Positions 9,437 to 18,618 of a stretch of 64,000 bases of DNA are shown one piece after another. A program made the position numbers and the translations under genes. Position 1 is the stretch's first letter. Each line of letters starts with the position of its first letter. The notes under the pieces were generated by a model. That model was given only the letters and a program-made list of their open reading frames with translations. It did not search any database and had not been told where the DNA came from. Origin of the DNA: Parashewanella spongiae. GTDB taxonomy: Bacteria; Pseudomonadota; Gammaproteobacteria; Enterobacterales; Shewanellaceae. The stretch is from contig NZ_CP037952.1 in the NCBI RefSeq assembly GCF_004358345.1, positions 2,108,001 to 2,172,000 of the forward strand, in the 5' to 3' direction.

Positions 9437-10881
9437 ACCGATATCGTGGCGCTTTGATATTACTTTTTGTGGTAGCTTTAATGGCTTGTCAACTAGAAAG
9501 TGACATTCAGCTTTTAGCCAACTTTCCTTCAGCAAATTTGGGGAAAGTTTCTCAGCTTCAGGTTAGCAAAAATAGCAGTCAAATTGTGCTTGATAACGAT
9601 AATGGTGATAACTCTTTATATCAAATACCTAAGTGGAGAAATTGGTGGAACATTAAACTCGAAGGGTTACCAATCGATCGACTATATCAATTCGTAGTTA
9701 ACGATATTTTTGATAAGACAAATCGAGGATGGGAATATCGCTATACGCCATTATTTTCGTACGACAATAAATCTTGGCATCGGTTTGAAAGTGATGAGAT
9801 TACCCATTCGTCAGTACTGAACGCACTAGGAATGGTGAATCATCAAGTGAAGATTGAAAGACAGTACGATAAAAAGCAGGTGTTTATTGCAAGGTTTTAC
9901 CCTTACACTCAGACAGATTTTGACCATTTTTATACCTTATTAATGAAAGAGTACCCTGAATTAGAGGGTGAGGGTTACTTTAAAAAACAAACGCTTGGTT
10001 TTTCTCCTATGCACCATTTACCAATAGACATGATTACGGTGACTAATCCTTATATTGACGCAAACAATAAAAAGAGTGTTTGGATTCAGGCTCGCAGCCA
10101 TGCCGCAGAAACAGGTGGCTCATTTGTCACCGAAGGGATATTAAGTTGGCTCGCAGATCGAGGACGTGTCGATGTCAATAAGGCGCTAGATAACTTCATT
10201 TTTTATATTGTGCCTATGCATAATGTTGATGGCGTATATACAGGGAATTATCGATTGAATAGCAAAAGCGAAAATTTAGAAAACACTTGGTATCGTTCCC
10301 AATCGAATCCGTTATATCTTGATGATGACTCTCCTCTGGAAAATCAAATAATCAATAAAAAGTTACGTGAATTATCTCAGTCATCAGCGCCTTTTTCCAT
10401 AGCATTGAACCTCCACTCAACACAAAGTAAACCTAATACACGGGCTTTCTTTTTCCCACATTTTGGCACAATGCAGCAAGGTTACAGCGAAAGGCAAGCT
10501 AATTTATGGCACAACTCGATTCGTTTTATTCGAGCAGTGAGCCAAGAGTACAGCAATGAATTTGGTGATCGATTAATAGAGCCTACGCCAGTTGAAGGTG
10601 GGAGTAAGTTTGCCAGTCAAAATTTCCCCGAATCATGGTGGTGGGCCAATTTTGGAGATCAAGTGATGGCTGTAACATTAGAAACAACATACGAACATGC
10701 AGGGTTTCAGCCTGGTTTCATTACACCCGATAGGTTAAGGGCATTAGGTGAGTCACTGATGAAAGGAGTTTTGAAATACCATTCACTATCTCATGGTGGT
10801 TTGATACAGCTATTGAATTCTGAGCACTTAAGCTCAAGCGAAAAGTTTGTGATTCCGAGTGAAATTGATACTAAAAATTAA
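9433..10881 (+). CDS. M14 zinc carboxypeptidase, cytosolic-carboxypeptidase-like, lipoprotein
   Basis: This 482-residue enzyme is predicted to remove C-terminal residues from peptides. A lipoprotein signal ends in LMAC (Cys19), so it should be membrane-anchored. A beta-sandwich-like N-domain (WWNIKLEGL to ARFYPYTQTDF) precedes the catalytic domain, which is the arrangement of the CCP/Nna1 subfamily known for deglutamylating tubulin. Zinc ligands are visible as His223 and Glu226 (HAAE) and His328 (NLHST). Arg274 (GNYR) fits substrate binding, and Glu417 (TLETTYEH) is the catalytic Glu. PMHNVDGV stands for the usual PMLNPDGV. It overlaps the PPR gene by four bases. Bacterial substrates of this family are unknown. 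Confidence 0.85.
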   Translation: MNRYRGALILLFVVALMACQLESDIQLLANFPSANLGKVSQLQVSKNSSQIVLDNDNGDNSLYQIPKWRNWWNIKLEGLPIDRLYQFVVNDIFDKTNRGWEYRYTPLFSYDNKSWHRFESDEITHSSVLNALGMVNHQVKIERQYDKKQVFIARFYPYTQTDFDHFYTLLMKEYPELEGEGYFKKQTLGFSPMHHLPIDMITVTNPYIDANNKKSVWIQARSHAAETGGSFVTEGILSWLADRGRVDVNKALDNFIFYIVPMHNVDGVYTGNYRLNSKSENLENTWYRSQSNPLYLDDDSPLENQIINKKLRELSQSSAPFSIALNLHSTQSKPNTRAFFFPHFGTMQQGYSERQANLWHNSIRFIRAVSQEYSNEFGDRLIEPTPVEGGSKFASQNFPESWWWANFGDQVMAVTLETTYEHAGFQPGFITPDRLRALGESLMKGVLKYHSLSHGGLIQLLNSEHLSSSEKFVIPSEIDTKN

Positions 10882-10992
10882 ATAATAGTTTTAGGAAAGT
10901 TGCAGAAGAAAAGAAAGTATACCGATGAGTTCTCGTCACTCTAGCGCAGGCTGGAAACGAAGTAACGACAGTTTTGTATGTCGGTAGTCTAG

Positions 10993-11304
10993 GGTCTGTT
11001 GATCTTTCAGGATTAAATTTTGTGCTATTGCTGCGTTATCGTTTTCTTATTTGGAATAAGGGATGTCGCAGTTCAAATAATACCAATTTAAATTTCAACG
11101 CTTAATTTGTCATACCTGCGAACGCAGGTATCCAGCGACTTGTGCCCAAATTAACCAAAGACTCTGGACTCCTGCGTTCGCAGGAGTGACGATAAAATTG
11201 GTATACATTCTTCCGCCACGTCCCTAACCAAACCTCACAAACTCTGCCTTGCATAAAATAACCAATTTATCGCTGCAAAAACAATCACGAATGATCAACA
11301 GACC
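10993..11304 (+). repeat. Family A element with CTAG duplication, inside family O
   Basis: The ends are GGTCTGTTGATC, inverted at the right side as GATCAACAGACC. The target CTAG is repeated on both sides (10989-10992 and 11305-11308), while the empty family O copy at 56481 has a single CTAG at the same place. CTAG fits the YTAR duplication of IS5-group elements. No transposase is left. It is itself split by a family B element. Confidence 0.8.
11060..11224 (+). repeat. Family B element, copy 1 (third nesting level)
   Basis: A 165-bp unit runs from GGGATGTCGCAG to GCCACGTCCC with TAA on both sides. The family A copy at 46411 has a single TAA at the same point (TTGGAATAACC). Its arms carry the palindromic pair CCTGCGAACGCAGG and CCTGCGTTCGCAGG. 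A copy of the same length lies at 56234. Confidence 0.85.
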
Positions 11305-11410
11305 CTAGTGCCTTTGCTTTTTTCTATAAAAGTCACTGGATACCAGCCTTCGCTTAATGCAGGCATGAAAAAGATTGGTACTTTCTAAATCTCTAGAGCC
11401 CTTATGCCAT

Positions 11411-11429
11411 TAATTACTGTAATTGGTAT
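11411..11429. repeat. Solo end of a family P repeat
   Basis: TAATTACTGTAATTGGTAT is the terminal repeat of family P with no interior. Its last base is also the last base of the stop codon (TAA, minus strand) of the large unknown gene at 11429-14557. Confidence 0.7.
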
Positions 11430-14400
11430 TACTCAGTATCCACATAAATCCCAAAATCGGCTTGCATCCCTAAGTCTTTTCGCAAATCCAGTAACCAATC
11501 ATGTATACAGCGAGTTTGCCATCGATCAAACAATTTCCAGCGTTGGATATGATGACTCATCAGTTCGCAAAGCGCTTCAGATATATCACCATTATCAACA
11601 TAGTTTGTCATTTTTCTCAAAGCACGCTTTACGTTTCTTATGACCAAAGAATCGTTACATTTGCTCAGCAGATGCTCAATGATGGTTTCTACAGCATCTT
11701 GAATTTGATCCGTCTCTTTTGTGCTTAGATCTTCGTAAGCAGAAGCTTGTGATCTCGATGTTAACGCATTATGTTTTGCTAACTTCAACTCTTCAAAGGC
11801 ATTAACTAACTTTTCACTGAGTTTCATTTCGTTGACATCACGAGTTGGAAGCAGCGGTATTCTGACCTTCCAATCTGTATCAGGAGTTTGCTTGATAATA
11901 CAGATAAAATCGCCCTTGGATTTTTTGACGGATGCCGGCGAATCCATTATTTCAGAACGGCCACTTTCCGATGTACTTGAGTGGATAGAAGTCGTTGAGC
12001 CAGCAGTTGAAGTGAGACTGTGAGAGCTCCCAGAAGCCTGAAGATCATTTTTTACTTTTGTGAGTGGTGAACAAGAGCCTAGAGCATTAAAAGCAACTTG
12101 AGCCCATGTAATGTTTGATTCGGGTACTGAGTGAGGTGTGGGTAGTAAAGCCTGCTTAGGTATTGGCGGAGGTGTTGGTAATAAGACCTTTTTAGTTAGT
12201 GGCTGGAATTGGGAAGGTGTTGTTGTCGATGCTGGGGGCTCTTTTGGAACGACGAGCTCAGGTTTAGGTGTAGTTTTCTCTCTTTTTAAAATAGTTACTG
12301 ATTTAGGTTTGTTTTGTACAATACCTGCCCAACTTTTTGCTGGGGGGGAAACCGGTTCAGCTTGATTGAATTTAGGCACTTCAAGCTTTCTTGTGTCAGT
12401 ATGTTCACGTTGAGAAAATTGAAATTCTAATGTTTTCCCTAGTGCTTTTAATTCGTCAAAGCTTGCAGTTTGTGTATAACTACTTCGTTGTGTTTTTTCT
12501 TTTTGGCCATACACTTCAATTGCCCAAGACAATATCACCTGAAGCAATTGATGTTCAGAAATTGTAATCTCTTTCCCAGTGGTTGCGAGTGTTAAATAAC
12601 GATGAACAGCATTTATAAATTGACCAAAAAGTGGAAGTGAACTGAGTTTTGGTTTGAGGAGGCTGAACTGATGAAGGCGCTCTAGGCAATCATGATCAAT
12701 ACTTTTTTCATTATTGGCCTGCTGGAAATCAGCAAGCCAAGCGTGCCAAATAATATCGTTCCATGCGAAATAGTCGTTTCTAGACCGAGTACCTGAGCCT
12801 AAACCTAATACTCTGACGAATGGTTGCATTGAGGCAAGCTGAGTTTGTAGGTGACCAAAATTTGAGATCATATCTTTTGAGTAGTTAATTAGTTTAGTGT
12901 CTTCTTTATGCTGAGCTTTTAAATCATTTCGAGTGGAAATAAGTGGGCTGAATACTCTACCTTTTATTCTTTCCATTGCATTATTTAACGATTCACCCGA
13001 TGACTTCGTCTGTAATTCTTTGAATTTAGTTAAGGGCAATTGAAAAATGGGTAACAAACAACTCGCTTCAGAAATTAATTGATCATGTGTGAGTTTTTTT
13101 AAGAAAGACGTTTTTGTAAAAAATAATGTAACGAATCGAGAGCAATCTGCAGGGGTTACACTTAGCTGGTGGCTTTTTTTTGATGACTGACTCCTTAAAT
13201 CAGGATTATTTGCGCAATTAAACTTACGCCAGTTCTCTGCACAGGGTTCATGTTTCAAGAGACCATCTTGTTCACATAAAAGTTTGATCATATTTTTGTG
13301 TTTTTCTGTTAACTTTGTATCTTTTCGCCAGCAACAACGGTCGATGATCCTATCAACAATATGGCCGTATCCTTGAATGAAGTTACCACCCAATCGAGGT
13401 ACTTTACTGATAATCGGGAATGTACATAGCAGAAAATCATAGGTGCTCTCTAAAAGATGTACGTAGGCATCACCACGCAATTTTTGTTCATGCATAAAGC
13501 CTGATATTTCATCAAAGGCTGCGTTTGCCATGTCACAAAACATTCTGTGTTCAATGGATGTGGCATATTTTTGTTCGATGTTTTTAGCCACTTCATCAAA
13601 TTTACGTTCTAATAGCAGACGAGTTACCTTAGAACAAGGAACACAAACAGTTGGGATAAAATCTGATTTTTTCGATTCTTCAAATTGAGTGTCAAGTTTT
13701 TCTATTTCTTCACAAAGGGATACTAACTCATCATCATTATAAATATTGAAACGAGAGCACACCCCTCTAGGAGATACCGATTTTTTTAATAAGTTTAACG
13801 TTGGAGAAAGGCCCATAAGATCTCCAAATTGACAACGGAAATCAGCATATGCCATTTCTGATTCAAGTAAGCACTTGATTGCTTGGTTTTGTTCAATTTT
13901 GCGATGTTCGGGGATGGCTGTGGGTTTGTTATCAACCCAACTATTAATTCGGTCAATGATTTTTATTATACGTTGTGCATAAAGCCTTCCTAAATGATCT
14001 TTAGAAACTTGATGTATAAATGATATTAGTGCAGGAAGGTGAGAAGAAACATAAACATCAATCGCACATCCTAGAAGCACATTGAAGTGATGTTCTTTTT
14101 TTGCTTGAGGCTGTAGCTCATCAAATTTTTTAAAAAATGTTTCAATATCAGCGATTGGATCAGAATTCTTTGCTTTACTCATTGTGAGTTCTGTCTGATA
14201 GAAATCGTATTCTTTTCTAGGCTTAGCTTGGCTAGGTACCTTGGCTTTTGTTTGAGGCAATTTACCCGGTGAATTCAAAGCGGTTTTTCTTCTACGAGAA
14301 GTCGGTGGTTCAGATGTTTTTTGCTGATGACCGTGAACCGCACTTTGTGTTCTCGATGTTTTTCGTTTTCCTTTAAAAGCTACTACTTGAGTCCACTCTT

Positions 14401-14557
14401 CGTTGGGTTCTTGGGCAAATTCAGCATCGTGCAAACTCTTACATGCTTTATCTTCTGACCTATTGACTTCAAATCCATTTAATAAATTTGACTTTTCTTG
14501 ACTGGCAGCCGTCGTTTCTGGTGCAGCCAAACTCGGGTTGATTGCTGGGGTACTCAT
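11429..14557 (-). CDS. Large unknown protein with tryptophan short motifs
   Basis: The protein has 1042 residues from the ATG at 14557, which has GGAG nine bases before it. The open frame runs on 26 codons upstream only because a family P repeat end happens to be open. I recognise no domain. The N-terminal 140 residues are polar and basic. Residues about 150-700 are mostly helical in character. A proline/serine-rich disordered stretch spans about 720-900, and a helical C-terminal region of about 120 residues follows. Three short motifs recur: WTQVVA at Trp55, WAGIV at Trp743 and WAQVA at Trp818. There is no signal peptide or membrane segment. The size, disorder and repeats on both sides suggest an accessory gene, possibly an effector, but this is unproven. 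Confidence 0.7.
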   Translation of the reverse strand: MSTPAINPSLAAPETTAASQEKSNLLNGFEVNRSEDKACKSLHDAEFAQEPNEEWTQVVAFKGKRKTSRTQSAVHGHQQKTSEPPTSRRRKTALNSPGKLPQTKAKVPSQAKPRKEYDFYQTELTMSKAKNSDPIADIETFFKKFDELQPQAKKEHHFNVLLGCAIDVYVSSHLPALISFIHQVSKDHLGRLYAQRIIKIIDRINSWVDNKPTAIPEHRKIEQNQAIKCLLESEMAYADFRCQFGDLMGLSPTLNLLKKSVSPRGVCSRFNIYNDDELVSLCEEIEKLDTQFEESKKSDFIPTVCVPCSKVTRLLLERKFDEVAKNIEQKYATSIEHRMFCDMANAAFDEISGFMHEQKLRGDAYVHLLESTYDFLLCTFPIISKVPRLGGNFIQGYGHIVDRIIDRCCWRKDTKLTEKHKNMIKLLCEQDGLLKHEPCAENWRKFNCANNPDLRSQSSKKSHQLSVTPADCSRFVTLFFTKTSFLKKLTHDQLISEASCLLPIFQLPLTKFKELQTKSSGESLNNAMERIKGRVFSPLISTRNDLKAQHKEDTKLINYSKDMISNFGHLQTQLASMQPFVRVLGLGSGTRSRNDYFAWNDIIWHAWLADFQQANNEKSIDHDCLERLHQFSLLKPKLSSLPLFGQFINAVHRYLTLATTGKEITISEHQLLQVILSWAIEVYGQKEKTQRSSYTQTASFDELKALGKTLEFQFSQREHTDTRKLEVPKFNQAEPVSPPAKSWAGIVQNKPKSVTILKREKTTPKPELVVPKEPPASTTTPSQFQPLTKKVLLPTPPPIPKQALLPTPHSVPESNITWAQVAFNALGSCSPLTKVKNDLQASGSSHSLTSTAGSTTSIHSSTSESGRSEIMDSPASVKKSKGDFICIIKQTPDTDWKVRIPLLPTRDVNEMKLSEKLVNAFEELKLAKHNALTSRSQASAYEDLSTKETDQIQDAVETIIEHLLSKCNDSLVIRNVKRALRKMTNYVDNGDISEALCELMSHHIQRWKLFDRWQTRCIHDWLLDLRKDLGMQADFGIYVDTE

Positions 14558-14600
14558 AACTAAAGGCTCCGGATTTGTATAAACAAACGATGGCCGATTA

Positions 14601-14949
14601 ATACCAGTTACAGTAATTAATCTCTCACTCAGCAAGAGCTAAAGGGTTTCAGTACAAGGCACAAGCTCGAAGTACTATATTCCCTACGGCCGCCATACAA
14701 AACTGGCGTTCAACGCACTTAGTGCTTTTGTCGGGATAATTCAAGTGCTTGTAACGCAGTAATGGAACCCTTTAGCCTTGCCTTTCGGGAGCTTGTATGT
14801 GCTCAAATTACTTCTCAAAATTGTCTTGACGTAGCAATGTAATAACGACAGTTTTGTATGTCGGTAACAACTATGCCTTCATCAATTTCGATTGCACTTT
14901 GAGCACATACATAGCCCTGAGTTGAGGATTTAATTACTGTAATTGGTAT
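14601..14949 (+). repeat. Family P small mobile repeat, copy 4
   Basis: A 349-bp copy starts ATACCAGTTACAG (one change from the usual end) and finishes AATTGGTAT. Its interior uses the TGTGCTCAAATTAC/TGAGCACATACA variant, like the copy at 34075. It begins 44 bp upstream of the chosen start of the large unknown gene and could affect its promoter. The 144 bp between it and galR shows nothing clear. Confidence 0.88.
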
Positions 14950-15093
14950 AAACAATGAAATCAGCCGTGAGCACTACAGATGAAAACATGAAACAATTTG
15001 ATAGCTGCTTCTAAAATAACGGAAAATCTCTCAAGAGGATATTGAATAAAATTAATTTTAATTAATGAATTCAGAGAGATGTTGAAGCCATAT

Positions 15094-16086
15094 TTAACTT
15101 GAAAAGCGTTCAATTAATTTTGGTAGATAGCAATGTGACTGTATCTCTTTTCTATCACCCTTATTCACGTTTTGAGAAATTGCCAGTTCCGCTGCGTACA
15201 TTGCCATATCTTCAATAGGGTAACTGAGAGTAGTGAGTTTGGGCTGACTATAGCGAGCCAATATGACATCGTCGAAACCGATAACAGAAATATCTTCGGG
15301 TATTTTTATCCCCTTGTCGATGAGTGTCGCGATTATACCCATTGCCATAGCGTCATTATATGCAAAAACAGCATCAAATGATTGCTTTTCGTTTAACAGA
15401 GCGCTTGCTGCAAGCTCTCCACCTTGTTGATTTGGTGTGTGGTTTATTTCTTTGCTATAAACATTCGTATCGAGAGAAGCAAGGTAATCATTAAAACCGC
15501 GTTTACGTTCGATAGGATCATTAATATCTAAATTACTGTTTGCAATAGCAATGCTCACAGCACCTTTTGAAATGAGGTGTTGGGCCGCTAACTGCCCGCC
15601 TGCATAGTTATCTAACCAAATACATTTGTGCTCTAATCCCGGAATGAGACGATTAATGATAATTAACCCCGCTGCTTGTTTTGATAAGGCCATTAACTCG
15701 TTATCAGAGATTTTTTTACTGTGCACCACCATAACTTCACAGCGTCTTGCGAGTAACAACTCAATGGCTTTGCGCTCACTGTCAGCATCTTGTCCACCAG
15801 TACTAAGTAGTAACTGAAGTTGATGTTTTTTAGCTATGGTATCAACGCCTGAAGCGAGGCAAGCAAAAAATGGGTCACTTACATCAGGAACCACTACGCC
15901 CAGTGTGCTGCTTCGTTTAGTCACTAAATCTCTAGCATTGGCATTTGGGCGATAACTGAGCTCTAGCATGGCTGACTTAACTTTTTCGAGTGTTTTTTTA
16001 CCAACTTTGTTACTGCCATTTACAACACGTGACACTGTGGCAACGGATACATTCGCAAGCTGGGCGACATCTTTAATGGTAGCCAT
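15094..16086 (-). CDS. galR: LacI-family repressor, galactose regulator GalR
   Basis: This 330-residue protein has the LacI/GalR layout. An N-terminal helix-turn-helix (TIKDVAQLANVSVATVSRVV, residues 3-22) and hinge helix precede a periplasmic-binding-protein-like sugar domain (STLGVVVPDVSDPFF onward). It is transcribed divergently from galTK across a short region holding a perfect LacI-type palindrome, so it most likely represses galTK and perhaps itself, with galactose as inducer. The specific ligand is inferred from the neighbours. The ATG at 16086 follows TAGAAT-type sequence with a weak ribosome site, but MATIKDVA is the family's standard start. Confidence 0.88.
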   Translation of the reverse strand: MATIKDVAQLANVSVATVSRVVNGSNKVGKKTLEKVKSAMLELSYRPNANARDLVTKRSSTLGVVVPDVSDPFFACLASGVDTIAKKHQLQLLLSTGGQDADSERKAIELLLARRCEVMVVHSKKISDNELMALSKQAAGLIIINRLIPGLEHKCIWLDNYAGGQLAAQHLISKGAVSIAIANSNLDINDPIERKRGFNDYLASLDTNVYSKEINHTPNQQGGELAASALLNEKQSFDAVFAYNDAMAMGIIATLIDKGIKIPEDISVIGFDDVILARYSQPKLTTLSYPIEDMAMYAAELAISQNVNKGDRKEIQSHCYLPKLIERFSS

Positions 16087-16171
16087 GAATTACTTTTTTA
16101 GAATAAGTGTAGGGGAAGTATCAATATTAATATGTGAGATTGCAAGATCCAAAGCTGTTGATTTTGCATTA

Positions 16172-16185
16172 TGTAAACGTTTACA
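16172..16185. promoter_or_regulatory. GalR operator palindrome
   Basis: TGTAAACGTTTACA is a perfect 14-bp palindrome with the central CG typical of LacI/GalR-family operators. It lies 32 bp before the galT start and 85 bp before galR, so it is well placed to control both directions. Confidence 0.8.
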
Positions 16186-16217
16186 CTGGATGCATCAGAA
16201 TAATAACGGATTTTAAA

Positions 16218-17264
16218 ATGAGCCTAGTTTTTGACCCTACAGAGCATCCACACCGACGTTTTAACCCATTAATTAACGAATGGGTATTAGTTTCACCACA
16301 TCGAGCGAAGCGTCCTTGGCAAGGACAAGTTGAAAAACCTGATGTGGAATTACGTCCAAGCCATGATTCAAGTTGTTTTTTATGTGCTGGCAATACACGT
16401 GTCAACGGTGAGGTTAATGATAAGTATGAAGACACCTTTGTTTTTGCCAATGACTTTGCGGCGCTCAAAGTCGATACGCCTAAGTATTCTGTTGATGATC
16501 CTCTTTTTAAAATGACAACAGAAATTGGTGAAAGTCGTGTGATCTGCTTTTCATCTGATCACAGCAAAACACTGCCTCAAATGGACATGAAAGCGATTAC
16601 CAAAGTGGTCGATACGTGGCAATTACAGTGCGCAGAGCTTGGAAAAACCTATCAATGGGTTCAAGTTTTTGAAAACAAAGGTGCGCTCATGGGGTGTTCA
16701 AATCCGCATCCTCATGGCCAAATTTGGGCTCAGCAACAGCTTCCAACTCTGGTCACTAAAAAACAAATTGCACAATCAAATTATTATCAAGAGCACCAAG
16801 CCAATTTGTTAAATGATTACGTGAAACGTGAAGTTGATGATGGTGAGCGTACTGTAGTACAAAACGATGATTGGGTTGTGATTGTGCCTTACTGGGCGGC
16901 GTGGCCTTTTGAAACAATGCTATTACCTAAATTCAGTGTCTCACGTATGACAGAGCTGAATGAAGAACAAAAACTATCTCTGGCTGACATCATTAAACAA
17001 ATAACGATCCGTTACGATAATCTATTCCAATGTTCTTTCCCATATTCAATGGGTTGGCATGGCGCGCCTTATGACCAATTCTCTCATCCTGAATGGACAC
17101 TTCATGCGAGTTTTTTCCCTCCATTATTACGTGATGCAACCGTAAGAAAATTCATGGTGGGTTACGAAATGATGGCTGAATCTCAACGTGATTTAACGCC
17201 TGAGCAAGCCGCAGAACGCTTAAGAAATACCAGTAGTGTTCACTATATGGAGCAAAGCAGATGA
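16218..17264 (+). CDS. galT: Galactose-1-phosphate uridylyltransferase
   Basis: GalT moves UMP between UDP-glucose and galactose-1-phosphate in the Leloir pathway. The 348-residue product begins [18 protein letters not shown], the standard family N-terminus; codons further upstream belong to the operator region. [12 protein letters not shown] carries the HPH nucleophile motif. FLCAGN near residue 55 matches one zinc-binding segment. GWHGAPY and [10 protein letters not shown] near the end are conserved. It overlaps galK by four bases (ATGA). No galE is nearby, so the epimerase must be elsewhere. Confidence 0.96.
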   Translation: MSLVFDPTEHPHRRFNPLINEWVLVSPHRAKRPWQGQVEKPDVELRPSHDSSCFLCAGNTRVNGEVNDKYEDTFVFANDFAALKVDTPKYSVDDPLFKMTTEIGESRVICFSSDHSKTLPQMDMKAITKVVDTWQLQCAELGKTYQWVQVFENKGALMGCSNPHPHGQIWAQQQLPTLVTKKQIAQSNYYQEHQANLLNDYVKREVDDGERTVVQNDDWVVIVPYWAAWPFETMLLPKFSVSRMTELNEEQKLSLADIIKQITIRYDNLFQCSFPYSMGWHGAPYDQFSHPEWTLHASFFPPLLRDATVRKFMVGYEMMAESQRDLTPEQAAERLRNTSSVHYMEQSR

Positions 17265-18412
17265 AAAATAACAACATGCTGTTTAAACAATCGTTCCACG
17301 AAAAATTTAATCTTGCCGCAACACTTATCTGCCATGCTCCTGGACGGGTAAATATTATCGGTGATCACACGGATTATAATGACGGATTTGTTTTGCCTGC
17401 AGCGATTAATTTTGGCACTGATATCGCGGCAAGCCGCCGTGAAGATGATTACGTAAAAGTGATTGCTCTTGACTGTAATCAAGAATTTGTTGAATTCTCA
17501 ATTGAAGATATTCAATTTGACGAGCGATACAGCTGGAGTAACTACGTACGTGGTGTGTTGCAAGTTTTGAAACAAGCATTTCCACAAATACGTGGAGCTA
17601 ACTTGTTAGTGAGCGGCAATGTACCTCAAGGAGCGGGGCTGAGTTCATCAGCGAGCTTTGAGGTGGCGGTGCTTAAAACTTTTTCTGAGTTATATCAATT
17701 GCCACTTGATGGTATAAAAGCCGCGTTAATGGGGCAGTCGGCTGAGAATAATTTTGTTGGTTGCAATTGTGGAATTATGGATCAGCTAATTTCAGCGATG
17801 GGCAAGCAAGGGAATGCCATGCTACTCGATTGCCGTAGCTTGACATTCGAAGATGCGCCCATTCCAGAAGGCATTGGGCTGTTTATTGTAAACTCGAATG
17901 TGAAGCGTGGGTTGGTCGACAGTGAATATAATCTACGCAGGGAGCAGTGTGAGCAGGTTGCAGCTTATTTTAAGAAATCAGCGTTAAGAGATGTCAGTTT
18001 ATCTGAACTTGAAGCTGCAGAATCTATGCTTGATCCTGTTTTGTTTCGCAGAGCACGACATGTAGTGACTGAAAACTTACGGACTGAAGCTGCATTAGCT
18101 TGTTTTAAAAATGCTGATATGGCTGGGTTAGGGCAATTAATGCGAGAATCCCATGAATCATTAAAGTCTGACTTTGAAGTGACCACAAAGGAGTTAGATG
18201 GCTTAGCTGATATGTTGAATGAAGTTCTCGGTGATTCAGGCGGTGCTAGAATGACAGGAGGAGGATTTGGTGGCTGTGTCGTGGCGTTATCGCCAATCAA
18301 TCAACTCCATGTTTTGCAAAAGACGATAGACGAATTGTACTCTAAAATATTCGGGTTGAGTGCAGACACTTATGTTTGTTCAATTGAACAAGGGGCATTT
18401 AGAGTCATTTAA
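17261..18412 (+). CDS. galK: Galactokinase
   Basis: GalK phosphorylates galactose at C1 using ATP. The 383-residue protein is a GHMP-family kinase with the galactokinase signature [19 protein letters not shown] near residue 28, the ATP-binding glycine/serine loop [18 protein letters not shown] near residue 120, and the third GHMP motif [16 protein letters not shown] near residue 328. It is the second gene of a galTK operon under the GalR operator and is followed by a hairpin terminator. Confidence 0.96.
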   Translation: MKNNNMLFKQSFHEKFNLAATLICHAPGRVNIIGDHTDYNDGFVLPAAINFGTDIAASRREDDYVKVIALDCNQEFVEFSIEDIQFDERYSWSNYVRGVLQVLKQAFPQIRGANLLVSGNVPQGAGLSSSASFEVAVLKTFSELYQLPLDGIKAALMGQSAENNFVGCNCGIMDQLISAMGKQGNAMLLDCRSLTFEDAPIPEGIGLFIVNSNVKRGLVDSEYNLRREQCEQVAAYFKKSALRDVSLSELEAAESMLDPVLFRRARHVVTENLRTEAALACFKNADMAGLGQLMRESHESLKSDFEVTTKELDGLADMLNEVLGDSGGARMTGGGFGGCVVALSPINQLHVLQKTIDELYSKIFGLSADTYVCSIEQGAFRVI

Positions 18413-18450
18413 ATTAGAGTCATTTAAATGTTTTTATGGAAAATCATCTA

Positions 18451-18477
18451 AAACCTAAGTAATCACTTAGGTTTTAT
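18451..18477 (+). terminator. galK terminator
   Basis: AAACCTAAGT-AATC-ACTTAGGTTT forms a 10-bp hairpin followed by a T-rich stretch (TTATCTTTTTC), 38 bp after the galK stop. Confidence 0.75.
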
Positions 18478-18618
18478 CTTTTTCGGCCGATATCAATTAT
18501 TCATAAGATTGACAGAGAAGACTGCTGTGATTTTAAGCGGTGAATCAAAGGCTTCGCAATAAAGTGTTGTAAAGCTTGGTCAGTTAAATTGGTGTATTTA
18601 TTCTAGGTGTCGAGAACA

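Larger units (their letters stand above)
10894..11401 (-). repeat. Family O small repeat, copy carrying two nested inserts
   Basis: The copy lies in reverse orientation, between TTA on the left and TTA on the right (TNA-type duplication). Its right arm runs GGAAAGTTGCAGAAG to TGTCGGTAGT and is then split by a family A element. It resumes with TGCCTTTGCTTTTTTC and ends at CTTTCTAAATCTCTAG. It occupies the gene-free stretch between the carboxypeptidase and the large unknown protein. Confidence 0.8.

Noticed and set aside
12138-12365. A glycine-rich 75-residue plus-strand frame
   Set aside because: It is the antisense shadow of the proline-rich part of the large unknown protein.
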